Below, in pieces: positions 24,312-31,200 of a stretch of 31,200 nucleotides of DNA. Every line of letters begins with the position of its first letter. Position 1 is the stretch's first letter. A program made the translations under genes and the position numbers. The stretch comes from UKL13-2 sp031430555 (GTDB lineage: Bacteria > Pseudomonadota > Gammaproteobacteria > Burkholderiales > Usitatibacteraceae), in assembly GCA_031430555.1 (NCBI GenBank), contig JANPBQ010000097.1, positions 1-31,200 on the forward strand. Reading direction: 5' to 3'. The notes beneath the pieces are model-generated. The model was given only the letters and a program-made list of their open reading frames with translations. It was not told the origin of the DNA and did no database searches.

Positions 24312-24619
24312 AGGTCACTCGATATGAAGAAAGTTGAGTTGCACACAGTTGACAAACTTGCAATCAAGTCGGTCAAGAGCACTCATTCAATGCGACTTAG
24401 ATTGCGAGGCAACTGCCGAAATTGATAGGCAATGCATGGAAAAAGAAGTCGGTATTGCTAATAATCCACCTGCAACAGAATGATAATCGATTGGCATTCG
24501 TTTGCTCGTCGATTGCTTCAAGAACGCCGCCATATCGTGAAGTCGAATTTCGAAGTGAAATCTCTGATCGCGAAATCGATGGCTGTGACAACTCAATTGC
24601 GGGCGGACGTCTCCGACCA
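24312..24619. other. AT-richer leader region of the restriction-modification module
   Basis: This 308-base stretch precedes the methyltransferase and reaches the right-hand direct repeat. It must contain the module's promoter on the minus strand, but no convincing -35/-10 pair stands out. Apart from one doubtful small frame (24480-24665), no gene is visible. Confidence 0.5.
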
Positions 24620-24665
24620 CTTTTGCTCCGAACGCCCCGCCAAATGGCGATCTACGTGCTCTTAA
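24480..24665 (+). CDS. Doubtful small ORF ending in the direct repeat
   Basis: This 61-codon frame (start MIIDWHSFARRLLQERRHIV) runs through the right direct repeat and ends FCSERPAKWRSTCS. The left copy of the repeat can be read the same way, FCSERPAKWRST then IEYAGI and a stop, preceded by a loosely similar segment (SDG versus SDH). This may be the tail of a lost mobile gene, or chance. The ribosome-binding site is weak. No family is recognised. Confidence 0.2.
   Translation: MIIDWHSFARRLLQERRHIVKSNFEVKSLIAKSMAVTTQLRADVSDHFCSERPAKWRSTCS
24620..24656 (+). repeat. 37-bp direct repeat, right boundary of the restriction-modification module
   Basis: This is the second copy of the repeat at 22119-22155, with one mismatch. 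It lies between the module leader and the 3' end of the patatin gene. With the first copy it encloses the two restriction-modification genes precisely, about 2.5 kb apart. Confidence 0.8.
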
Positions 24666-24695
24666 GCGGGCATTGGCGTGATACGTAACGGACTA

Positions 24696-25577
24696 TCACC
24701 CCAACATCGCCGCCAACTTAGGCCACGCCTTCATCGCCGCCGCATGTCCCGCCGCCATCAGCGCCTCGTGCGAATTGGCCTGACCGATCAACGTGTGAAC
24801 ATTCATGCGAATCGCGATGTCGGCGCGCGGGAGTTGCTCGTTGATTAACGCGTTTGCCATGATGTGCATCGTTTGAAACGCAACGCCGGTCAGCCCTTGA
24901 AACGGCTCTTCGCCCGGCCGAAACGCGACGTCGACGCCGATGACAATATCCGCCCCCATTTCGCGTAACGCGATCACCGGCACCGGTTCGGTCAATCCGC
25001 CATCGACCATTTCGCGCCCGTCGATTTTGACCGGCTCGAACATCACCGGTATCGCGCAGGACGCACTGATGGCTGCTCCGGCCGAACCTTTGCGGATATT
25101 GACGCGCGCACCGGTGGCGACGTCGGTGGCGATGGCGCCGAATGGCACCGGCAATTGCTCCAGCCGCCGATTGTCGAGCGCGCCATCGATCAGCAATTGC
25201 AATTTGGTGTTTTGCATCAGCCCTTTGCCGGACCATGAAATGTTTTTGATGCCCGGCCATCCGACGCGGCGCACAATCGCCTCGATTTCGCCGTTCGACA
25301 TTTTCGCCGCCGCGAGCACGCCGATGATGGCACCGGCGCTGGTGCCGGTGATGAACTGAAATTCGAGTCCTTTTGCTCTCAACGCCTGCAACACGCCGAC
25401 ATGGGCAATGCCGTGCATCGAGCCGCCGCCAAAGGCAATGCCGACGCGGCGTTTGCGTTTGTCGGCTTTTGCGGGTGTGGCGGTTGGCGCGGTTGATTCG
25501 GCCGACACGGTTGATGCGATGGTTGCCACCGCGACCGGCAAGCAGCCAACCGCGCGCAAAAATTTTCGTCGCTGCAT
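24696..25577 (-). CDS. Patatin-like phospholipase with twin-arginine signal
   Basis: This 293-residue serine lipase-like protein has the patatin elements in order: the oxyanion loop GGGSMHG (50-56), the nucleophile Ser80 in GTSAG and the dyad Asp192 in DGG, so catalysis looks intact. The N-terminus MQRRKFLRAVGCLPVAVATI has the RRKFL form of a Tat signal followed by a hydrophobic stretch, so export of the folded protein is likely. Family members hydrolyse acyl esters of phospholipids; the physiological substrate is unknown. It starts just downstream of CbpM on the same strand (8-base gap), so it may be cotranscribed with cbpA-cbpM. No other upstream start fits the signal peptide better. Confidence 0.9.
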   Translation of the reverse strand: MQRRKFLRAVGCLPVAVATIASTVSAESTAPTATPAKADKRKRRVGIAFGGGSMHGIAHVGVLQALRAKGLEFQFITGTSAGAIIGVLAAAKMSNGEIEAIVRRVGWPGIKNISWSGKGLMQNTKLQLLIDGALDNRRLEQLPVPFGAIATDVATGARVNIRKGSAGAAISASCAIPVMFEPVKIDGREMVDGGLTEPVPVIALREMGADIVIGVDVAFRPGEEPFQGLTGVAFQTMHIMANALINEQLPRADIAIRMNVHTLIGQANSHEALMAAGHAAAMKAWPKLAAMLG

Positions 25578-25585
25578 CGATGCTT

Positions 25586-25927
25586 TCAGTAGAACCGGTT
25601 CGCCGTATGCTGCGCGCGCAAATGCGATAGCTCGGCTTCGAGCGTGCGAATCTGCTCAAGCAACGTGAGCGCCAATGCGAGCGCGTGGATGTCGAGTTCA
25701 AGATCATCGCGCAGACGGCTTGCTTTCCTCAGTGTGACGACGTAACCCGCGTGAAAAGTCCACGCTGCCGCACCGGCATCGGTGGGCACCAGCGCACCGG
25801 CATCCACCAGTTCGATCACATCGCTGGTGCTCAATGACGAAATTGCAATCAGTTCATCGATCGATACCGTTTGCGATTCATCCAGCCACAGCGACACCGG
25901 CTGGGGTTGGGACGCATCAACTTGCAT
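25586..25927 (-). CDS. cbpM: Chaperone modulator CbpM
   Basis: This 113-residue protein has a MerR-like winged-helix N-terminal half (VSIDELIAISSLSTSDVIELVDAGALVP) and a C-terminal helical half rich in Leu (DLELDIHALALALTLLEQIRTLEAEL). This is the CbpM layout. CbpM binds the J domain of CbpA and inhibits its co-chaperone and DNA-binding activity. The ATG at 25927 has GAGGGG seven bases upstream and overlaps the end of cbpA by 11 bases; a TTG at 25942 and an ATG at 25933 are less well placed. The direct cbpA-cbpM overlap is the common arrangement and supports the call. Confidence 0.9.
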   Translation of the reverse strand: MQVDASQPQPVSLWLDESQTVSIDELIAISSLSTSDVIELVDAGALVPTDAGAAAWTFHAGYVVTLRKASRLRDDLELDIHALALALTLLEQIRTLEAELSHLRAQHTANRFY

Positions 25928-26879
25928 GGGCATTCCCCTCAATGAAATGAGTGCGCGGATTGAACGTTGACGCGTCGGCCATTTCGCGGAACAGCGTTTT
26001 TTCGCGCTCGGATAATTCAGGCGGCAACATGATTTTCACCATCGCGTAAAGATCGCCTTCGCCGCCGGCGGATTTGGGCAGACCGCGTTTCGAAAGTCGC
26101 AGCGGTTGCCCGCTGTTGGTCGCGGGGGCTACCTTCAAATTCACGGCACCGGCCAATGTCGGCACCTCGACAGTGGCGCCGAGTGCGGCTTCCCAAGGGG
26201 TCAACGGCAAATCGATAAACAGGTTGTGACCATCGACTCGATAAAGTGGATGGGGTTTCAATTTGATGGTCAGATACAAATCACCATCGCGTCCGCCGTG
26301 TAGCCCCTTGCCGCCCTGACCGCGCAAACGCAGCCGTTGCCCTTCGCTGGCGCCCTTGGGAATTTTCGCTTCGAAATGGCGGGGCTCGCGGCGCATTCGC
26401 CCGTGTTCGTCGTATACCGGCACACTCAAATTCAGCGTGACTTGTGTGCCGTTGAAGGCGTCCTCCAAACTGATTTCAGTGATGACGTCAAAGTTTTCGC
26501 CATGTTGCGGTCGATTGACGTGCGCACCTCCGCCAGCGTGACCACGCGAAAACTGCGCGAACAAATCCGCCAGATCGACGCCTTCAAATGACGCCTCGCC
26601 ATTGTTGAATTGCGTGTTGAATTCGCGGCCCCAATCCGGCGAAGGCCGAAAATCTTCACCGGATTGGTGGCTGCCAAGCCGGTCATAAGCCGCACGTTTT
26701 TCAGTGTCTTTGAGTGTTTGGTAGGCCTCTGCCACATCCTTGAATTTCTCCTCGCCTTTCGGGTCTTTGGAGACATCCGGATGATATTTTCGCGCGAGTT
26801 TGCGGTACGCCTTCTTGACCGTATCCGCATCGGCGGCGCGCTCGATACCGAGGATCGCGTAATAGTCTTTGTATTTCAT
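25917..26879 (-). CDS. cbpA: Curved DNA-binding protein / DnaJ-class co-chaperone CbpA
   Basis: This 320-residue protein has a J domain at residues 1-70 (MKYKDYYAILGI...KLARKYHPDV, with His33-Pro34-Asp35), a Gly-containing linker, and two DnaJ C-terminal beta domains (EISLEDAFNGTQVTLNLSVP; LRLRGQGGKGLHGGRDGDLYL). The cysteine-rich zinc domain of DnaJ is absent, as expected for CbpA. It stimulates DnaK ATPase and can bind curved DNA. The ATG at 26879 fits the conserved start exactly; a longer frame to 26936 adds unconserved residues. It overlaps cbpM by 11 bases. Confidence 0.95.
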   Translation of the reverse strand: MKYKDYYAILGIERAADADTVKKAYRKLARKYHPDVSKDPKGEEKFKDVAEAYQTLKDTEKRAAYDRLGSHQSGEDFRPSPDWGREFNTQFNNGEASFEGVDLADLFAQFSRGHAGGGAHVNRPQHGENFDVITEISLEDAFNGTQVTLNLSVPVYDEHGRMRREPRHFEAKIPKGASEGQRLRLRGQGGKGLHGGRDGDLYLTIKLKPHPLYRVDGHNLFIDLPLTPWEAALGATVEVPTLAGAVNLKVAPATNSGQPLRLSKRGLPKSAGGEGDLYAMVKIMLPPELSEREKTLFREMADASTFNPRTHFIEGNAHAS

Positions 26880-27118
26880 TGGATAGAGTTGCCCCTGACG
26901 TTGCGCGCAATTTGCCGACGAAGCCAGCGTGCGCACCGAACGCTAAACGCTACAAGTCAGCCAATCATTGGTCTGTGCGGTGGATAACATTGCCGCGTGA
27001 ATCGATCTGGTGCAGCAACGGGCAAGGTACCCCAGCGCACAGACTCTTTCGTCTATACCGACGCAACATGCGTGTCGCGTCACTGCCGCCGCCGGGTATC
27101 GCGCGCACATGGAGTTCA

Positions 27119-27346
27119 ATGAAAACACTGCGCACCACCATAAGCGTTGAGCATTGCTTCCACAAACGCATCGATCGCGCGCTGGTTCCACTGCGCCCAT
27201 TGCGCGCAGTGCTCATGGCGCTGCTGACAACGTCGATACTCCATGGTTGCGCCTCATTGGCACCGCCCTGCATGGCCCCGGTCGTGGTCGAAATGCCCGC
27301 CGCGTGGTTGGGTGCCGATTCACCACCGTTTATCGCCAGCGGGTAA
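27119..27346 (+). CDS. Small putative lipoprotein
   Basis: This 75-residue frame has an ATG preceded by GGAG at five bases. A basic N-terminal stretch leads into VLMALLTTSILHGC, a plausible lipobox ending in a cysteine at about residue 44. A short mature part follows (ASLAPPCMAPVVVEMPAAWL), with one further cysteine. No family is recognised. It stands alone between the divergent cbpA and the repeat patch before the Mla operon. The gap 26880-27118 shows no other gene. Confidence 0.5.
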   Translation: MKTLRTTISVEHCFHKRIDRALVPLRPLRAVLMALLTTSILHGCASLAPPCMAPVVVEMPAAWLGADSPPFIASG

Positions 27347-27425
27347 CTCGCGCAATGGTGGTTGCGATTCAATGATCCACTGCTCGCGGACTTGGTGACC
27401 ACAGGCGGTTTCAAGTTTTAAGTGC

Positions 27426-27469
27426 AACGCTAGCGCTGGCGCGCCTTTCCGACCAAAAACCTCTTGAAC
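27426..27469 (-). repeat. Dispersed repeat, copy 2 (core gaaaggcgcgcc)
   Basis: This is the reverse-strand copy of the element at 973-1016, and it lies beside the perfect ccccgcgcaggcgggg inverted repeat as copy 1 does. The 354-bp gap 27347-27700 contains these two repeats and no gene. Confidence 0.45.
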
Positions 27470-27504
27470 ACCGCTCCAGTGCTTGACTCTATGCGCCAGG
27501 TTAC

Positions 27505-27585
27505 CCCTTTCCCCGCGCAGGCGGGGATCCAAGTTGGTCTATCTTGAAAAGCGAAAATTGGATCCCCGCCTGCGCGGGGAAAGGG
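27505..27585. repeat. Perfect inverted repeat with 28-bp arms
   Basis: The left arm at 27505-27532 and the right arm at 27558-27585 are exact reverse complements (start ccctttccccgcgcaggc) around a 25-base loop. This is the clean form of the family also seen at 801-902. It could form a very stable hairpin in either transcript, about 115 bases before the mlaE ATG. Confidence 0.85.
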
Positions 27586-27700
27586 TAGTGATTGACCTAC
27601 TCAATAGCCGCATCAATACCCATCCCGAATTTTTGCCACCTCCCGCATGTGCGCTCTCGCACATACAGCGCGGCGCAATCCCGCCACACTGCGCGCATCC

Positions 27701-28837
27701 ATGGACACTCCGCCGCTGGTACTTGCCTCAATCGATCAGCCGACCGCAACTGAATTTGCGCTGTCCGGCCATTGGACCGTGCGCGGAATCGGCGCGATTC
27801 AGGACAAGCTCGCGGCGCTGCGGACCACCGCAAAATCCGATGTCGTTGCCGATGGCGCAAACATTGAAGCGCTCGATACGGCGGGTGCCTGGGTGCTGCA
27901 AAAATTGTTGTTGCGATTGGGTGATGAAGGCATCGCGCTGAAGGTGCAAGGCCTGCGTCCGGAATTCGCCAAGTTGCTCGCGGTGGTCGCGGAGCAGATG
28001 GCCGGACAGGCCAAGGAAGCACCGACAAAATCCGATAAACCAGTCGGCGTGCTTGCGCATATCGGCCAAAGCGCGGCATCGGTATATGAACAATCGGTCG
28101 CGCTGCTTGCCTTCGTCGGCGAAACGGCGATGGCCTTTGTCGGCTGCATCCGGCACCCGCAGCGGATTCGCTGGCGGCCGATCCTGTTCAACATTCGCAC
28201 CGCCGGATTCGATGCGCTTCCAATCGTCGGGCTACTGTCGTTTTTGCTCGGTGTGGTGGTCGCGTATCAGGGGGCCGATCAATTGAAGCAATACGGCGCG
28301 AATATTTTTGTCGTCGATCTGGTGGGGTTGTCCATGGTGCGCGAATTCGCGCCGCTGATCACCGCCATCATCATCGCCGGGCGCTCCGGTTCCGCGTACG
28401 CCGCGCAAATCGGCACGATGGCCGTGACCGAAGAAATCGACGCCATGCGCACGCTCGGCATTGCGCCGATGGAGTTACTGGTGCTGCCCAAAATCATTGC
28501 GTTGGTGATCGCAATGCCGCTCCTGACGGCGTTCGCCGATGTGCTGGGCGTGATCGGCGGGATGATCATGGCGCAATCGCAACTCGGCGTGACCTACGGC
28601 GAATTTCTGGATCGCTTTACCAAGGCCGTCAGTGTCACGGCGTACATGGTCGGCATTGGCAAAGCGCCGGTGTTTGCCGCCATCATCGTCATCGTCGGTT
28701 GTTTTCAGGGCTTTCGCACCAAGGGTGGCGCCGACAGCGTCGGCCGCCAGACCACGCGCAGCGTGGTGCAGTCGATCTTTCTGGTGATTGTTGCCGATGC
28801 GCTGTTCTCAATTGCCTTCAGCGCGCTGGATTTGTGA
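27701..28837 (+). CDS. mlaE: MlaE-family lipid ABC transporter permease with N-terminal STAS domain
   Basis: This 378-residue protein is a fusion. Residues about 1-95 form a STAS domain (FALSGHWTVRG...ANIEALDTAGAWVLQKLL), the fold of MlaB. Residues about 120-378 form the MlaE permease with about five TM helices and the signature VREFAPLITAIIIAGRSGSAYAAQIGTMAVTEEIDAM. It moves phospholipid between the inner membrane and the periplasmic MCE protein, driven by MlaF. The ATG at 27701 begins the STAS domain directly; an upstream in-frame start at 27647 adds Cys/Arg-rich sequence and is rejected. The stop overlaps the mlaF ATG (TGATG). The fusion explains the absence of a separate mlaB gene. Confidence 0.94.
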   Translation: MDTPPLVLASIDQPTATEFALSGHWTVRGIGAIQDKLAALRTTAKSDVVADGANIEALDTAGAWVLQKLLLRLGDEGIALKVQGLRPEFAKLLAVVAEQMAGQAKEAPTKSDKPVGVLAHIGQSAASVYEQSVALLAFVGETAMAFVGCIRHPQRIRWRPILFNIRTAGFDALPIVGLLSFLLGVVVAYQGADQLKQYGANIFVVDLVGLSMVREFAPLITAIIIAGRSGSAYAAQIGTMAVTEEIDAMRTLGIAPMELLVLPKIIALVIAMPLLTAFADVLGVIGGMIMAQSQLGVTYGEFLDRFTKAVSVTAYMVGIGKAPVFAAIIVIVGCFQGFRTKGGADSVGRQTTRSVVQSIFLVIVADALFSIAFSALDL

Positions 28838-29673
28838 TGGAAGTCATGCAGGCCACCGCGAAAACAACCGGGGAAAAAGTCGGCGAGGTCGTCATCGAGG
28901 TTGCCGGTGTCTCGACGCGCTTTGGCGATCATGTCGTGCATACCGATATCAACCTTGAGGTGCGCCGCGCGGAAATATTCGCGCTCATCGGCGGCAGTGG
29001 CTCCGGCAAGTCGACCTTGCTGCGTGAAATGATTTTGCTGCATCGCCCTGATGCGGGATCGATAAAGGTGCTCGGCGACGATTTGAGCAATCTCAGTGAA
29101 GACGCCGCCCTCGCATTGCGAAAACGCTGGGGCGTTTTGTTCCAGCATGGCGGGCTGTTCGGCTCATTGACGGTGATGGAAAACATCGGTTTGCCGCTGC
29201 GTGAGCATACCGATCTTGCCAATGGCCTGATCGACGAGATCGCCGCGTGGAAACTTGCCATGGCGGGGTTGAAGCCGGAAGCCGGCGGGCTGTATCCGTC
29301 CGAATTGAGCGGCGGCATGTTAAAGCGCGCCTCACTCGCGCGTGCATTGGCGCTGGATCCCGAGTTGTTGTTTCTCGATGAACCGACGGCAGGTCTTGAT
29401 CCGGTCAGTGCCGATGGGGTTGATGAATTGGTGTTGAAGCTGCGCGATTTGTTCGGGCTCACCATCGTCATCATCACCCACGATCTCGATTTGCTGTGGC
29501 AGGTCGCGGACCGCGTGGCGGTACTCGGGCAAGGCAAGGTACAAGGTATCGGTTCGATGGCGGAACTGAAGGAAATGGACAACGCGGATATCCGCCAATT
29601 CTTTGACGGCCCGCGCGGCAGAACCGCCGTGGCGCAACAAAAAGGCGTGGTCGGTCGCGCGGTCGCGGCATGA
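28837..29673 (+). CDS. mlaF: Mla-type ABC transporter ATP-binding protein
   Basis: This 278-residue ABC ATPase has Walker A GGSGSGKST (52-60), the Q-loop in GVLFQHGGLFGSLTVMENIGLPL, the signature LSGGMLKRASLARAL, Walker B LLFLDEPTAGLDP and the switch His in IIITHDLD. The HGGLF segment and the SGGM variant of the signature are characteristic of MlaF/Ttg2A-like ATPases. It energises the MlaE permease encoded immediately upstream. The ATG shares one base with the mlaE stop. An alternative ATG lies nine bases later (MQATAKTTG). It ends at 29673, just before mlaD. Confidence 0.95.
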   Translation: MEVMQATAKTTGEKVGEVVIEVAGVSTRFGDHVVHTDINLEVRRAEIFALIGGSGSGKSTLLREMILLHRPDAGSIKVLGDDLSNLSEDAALALRKRWGVLFQHGGLFGSLTVMENIGLPLREHTDLANGLIDEIAAWKLAMAGLKPEAGGLYPSELSGGMLKRASLARALALDPELLFLDEPTAGLDPVSADGVDELVLKLRDLFGLTIVIITHDLDLLWQVADRVAVLGQGKVQGIGSMAELKEMDNADIRQFFDGPRGRTAVAQQKGVVGRAVAA

Positions 29674-29701
29674 AAAACATGAGGTCATCATCGAAACCAA
29701 A

Positions 29702-30634
29702 GTGAACTATGCGCTGGTCGGCGGTTTCGTCCTCGTCCTCGGTGCGGTCCTGATCGCGATCGTGCTGTGGCTCGCCTCGGGCGGCGCTTTTCAGAAAAAG
29801 TACGATTTGTTTCTGGCGATCATGGAGGAATCAGTATCGGGCCTCAATCTGAATGCGCCGGTCAAGTACAACGGCGTGGAAGTCGGCAAGGTGCGCATCA
29901 TCCGGCTCGATCCGGCCAACCCGGAATTGGTGCAGTTGATTTTTGCCATCGAGCGCGGCACGCCGATCAAGGTCGATACGTTCGCTGTCCTGAAAACACA
30001 AGGCTTGACGGGAATTGCCTACGTTGAACTCGGTGGTGGCGCGCGCGATGCGGCTCCGCTGGTTGCCACGGTCGAAGGACAGATTCCGCAAATCGCGACC
30101 AAGCCCTCGCTCAGCGCGCGTCTGGAGAACGTGTTGTCCACCGCGCTGGAGAAACTGGATCGCATGTCGACCAGCATCGAGGCACTGTTGAGCGATGAAA
30201 ATCAGGCGGCATTCACCAGCACGCTGGCCGATATTGCCGCCGTGTCGCGCACTTTCGCGTTGAAGAAAGACGCCATTGACGCGGCCCTTGCCAACGCGGC
30301 GCGCACCTTCGACAACAGTGCGCGCGTCACCGCGCAGTTAGGCCCCGTGATCGAGCGCGTCGGGCGCGGGGCCGATGCCGTTGAGAAGCTCGGCAATGAG
30401 GCTGCCGTGGCGAGCAAGAGTGCCGGAAAAACCGTCAATGCGGTGGGCGCGGACTTGCAGCGCTTCACCGGCGAAACGCTGCCGGAATTGGATCGTCTGC
30501 TGGGCGAATTGAGTGTGCTCTCGGCATCGCTGCGACGCTTGAGCGAGCAAACCGAACGCAATCCGTCGAGCGTTATTTTTGGCCGCAGCCCGGTGCCGGA
30601 TGGGCCGGGAGAATCAACCATGAAACCAAAATGA
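29702..30634 (+). CDS. mlaD: MlaD/MCE-domain periplasmic lipid-binding protein
   Basis: This inner-membrane-anchored protein of about 310 residues has a single N-terminal TM (NYALVGGFVLVLGAVLIAIVLW), the MCE domain (about residues 35-115: VSGLNLNAPVKYNGVEVGKVRII...VLKTQGLTGIAYVELGG), and a long helical C-terminal part (residues about 130-290) that would form the ring or barrel extension. It passes phospholipids between the permease and the periplasm. The start is uncertain. GTG at 29702 is the first usual codon, but the family N-terminus M-E-(T/N)-(K/R)-x-N-Y would begin at ATC 29690, which lies five bases after GAGG. The stop overlaps the next gene (ATGA). Confidence 0.92.
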   Translation: MNYALVGGFVLVLGAVLIAIVLWLASGGAFQKKYDLFLAIMEESVSGLNLNAPVKYNGVEVGKVRIIRLDPANPELVQLIFAIERGTPIKVDTFAVLKTQGLTGIAYVELGGGARDAAPLVATVEGQIPQIATKPSLSARLENVLSTALEKLDRMSTSIEALLSDENQAAFTSTLADIAAVSRTFALKKDAIDAALANAARTFDNSARVTAQLGPVIERVGRGADAVEKLGNEAAVASKSAGKTVNAVGADLQRFTGETLPELDRLLGELSVLSASLRRLSEQTERNPSSVIFGRSPVPDGPGESTMKPK

Positions 30635-31200
30635 TCATGAAAAATTGGCTGCGTATTTCCTTATTCCGCTGCGCGTGGATCGGCATGATCCTGATGTTCA
30701 CCGCCGGTTGCGCGTCATTGCTGCCGAAGCCCCCTGTGCAGCCGACTTTCTATTCACTGGATCGCGCGGCGGCAAATGTGCCGACCACGCTGCCCTCTGC
30801 AAACGGCGGCGTGAATCCCGCAGAGAACGCGCCCACGCTCGTGATCAACCCGCCGCGCGCCGCTGCAGGGTTTGACAGCCAACGCATCATTTACACCCGC
30901 GAATCGCACCAGCTCAACTATTTTGCACACAATGAATGGATCGATACGCCCGCGCGCATGCTGGCACCGCTGATCGTCGCCGCTGTCTCGAATGCGGGCA
31001 TCTTCCGCGCCGTGGTGCCGACGCCCAGCCTTGCCGCCGGCGACATCAGGCTCGATACCGAAATCGTCCGGCTGCAACAGGTGTTCGGCAGCGGACCAAG
31101 CCGCGTGCAATTTACCTTGCGCGTGTATCTGGTCGACAGCGCGACGCGACGCGTGCTGGCGTGGCGTGAATTCGACGAGACCGTGACGGCGACGAGCGAA
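30631..31200 (+). CDS. ABC-type transport auxiliary lipoprotein, truncated by the window
   Basis: The ATG at 30631 overlaps the mlaD stop (ATGA). The frame stays open for 190 codons to the end of the window. The N-terminus is a lipoprotein signal (RCAWIGMILMFTAGC, lipobox Cys at about residue 28). The mature part follows the PqiC/YmbA-like pattern: FYSLDRAAAN early, then LVINPPRAAAGFDSQRIIYTRESHQLNYFAHNEW and ARMLAPLIVAAVSNAGIF. Such lipoproteins are outer-membrane partners of MCE transporters, completing the mlaE-F-D operon as the periplasm-to-outer-membrane end of the lipid path. A second ATG at 30637 is possible. The C-terminus is missing. Confidence 0.85.
   Translation, partial: MIMKNWLRISLFRCAWIGMILMFTAGCASLLPKPPVQPTFYSLDRAAANVPTTLPSANGGVNPAENAPTLVINPPRAAAGFDSQRIIYTRESHQLNYFAHNEWIDTPARMLAPLIVAAVSNAGIFRAVVPTPSLAAGDIRLDTEIVRLQQVFGSGPSRVQFTLRVYLVDSATRRVLAWREFDETVTATSE

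Noticed and set aside
24400..24430. Remnant of the MITE terminus (ggcaactgccg...atagg)
   Set aside because: Only about nine contiguous bases match the MITE end, too short to exclude chance.

Overview
The window looks like chromosomal DNA of a GC-rich Gram-negative proteobacterium, most likely a betaproteobacterium. The support is protein style: an Mla-type lipid transport operon, CbpA/CbpM, CsbD and BON stress proteins, and a secreted protein with the 'LWWNPAESGWG' domain. No rRNA or tRNA was seen, so the lineage is inference. The DNA is densely coding, apart from several intergenic stretches full of short inverted repeats.

Layout. 1-240 is the tail of a GGDEF diguanylate cyclase. 241-1115 is a gene-free repeat patch. 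It holds a 311-bp MITE-like element with 17-bp perfect terminal inverted repeats and a 5-bp target duplication, followed by two other dispersed repeats. 1116-4184 (minus strand) is a stress/envelope block: a secreted protein, a BON lipoprotein, a periplasmic protein with three C-x10-C repeats, CsbD and a two-TM protein. 4486-5976 (minus) is an orphan CHASE3 histidine kinase with a 3x heptad repeat. 6281-8385 (plus) holds a small membrane protein, a transglutaminase-like protein and a Crp/Fnr regulator. A 31-bp promoter-like motif stands before two of these small stress genes in near-identical form, and before a third in weaker form.

8512-9813 (minus) encodes a DJ-1/PfpI protein and an NADPH-dependent FMN reductase. 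Divergent from them, 10085-14846 (plus) is a compact tal-ackA-xfp operon: transaldolase, acetate kinase and phosphoketolase. These make a bifid-shunt-like route from sugar phosphates to acetate plus ATP. Next come a zinc alcohol dehydrogenase, a Ca2+-type P-ATPase, an AI-2E-family permease and a DASS/SLC13-like anion permease (15378-22061). Together the block looks like a low-oxygen fermentation and ion-homeostasis island, with a Crp/Fnr gene nearby.

22119-24656 is an acquired, more AT-rich restriction-modification module: a D12-class adenine methyltransferase plus a SacI-like endonuclease. It is bounded by 37-bp direct repeats that differ at one base. After it, on the minus strand, lie a Tat-type patatin phospholipase, CbpM and the DnaJ-like CbpA. 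From 27701 to the window end (plus) runs an Mla operon: a STAS-MlaE fusion, MlaF, MlaD and an auxiliary lipoprotein cut off by the edge. The genes are coupled by 1-4 bp overlaps, except that mlaD has an odd start.
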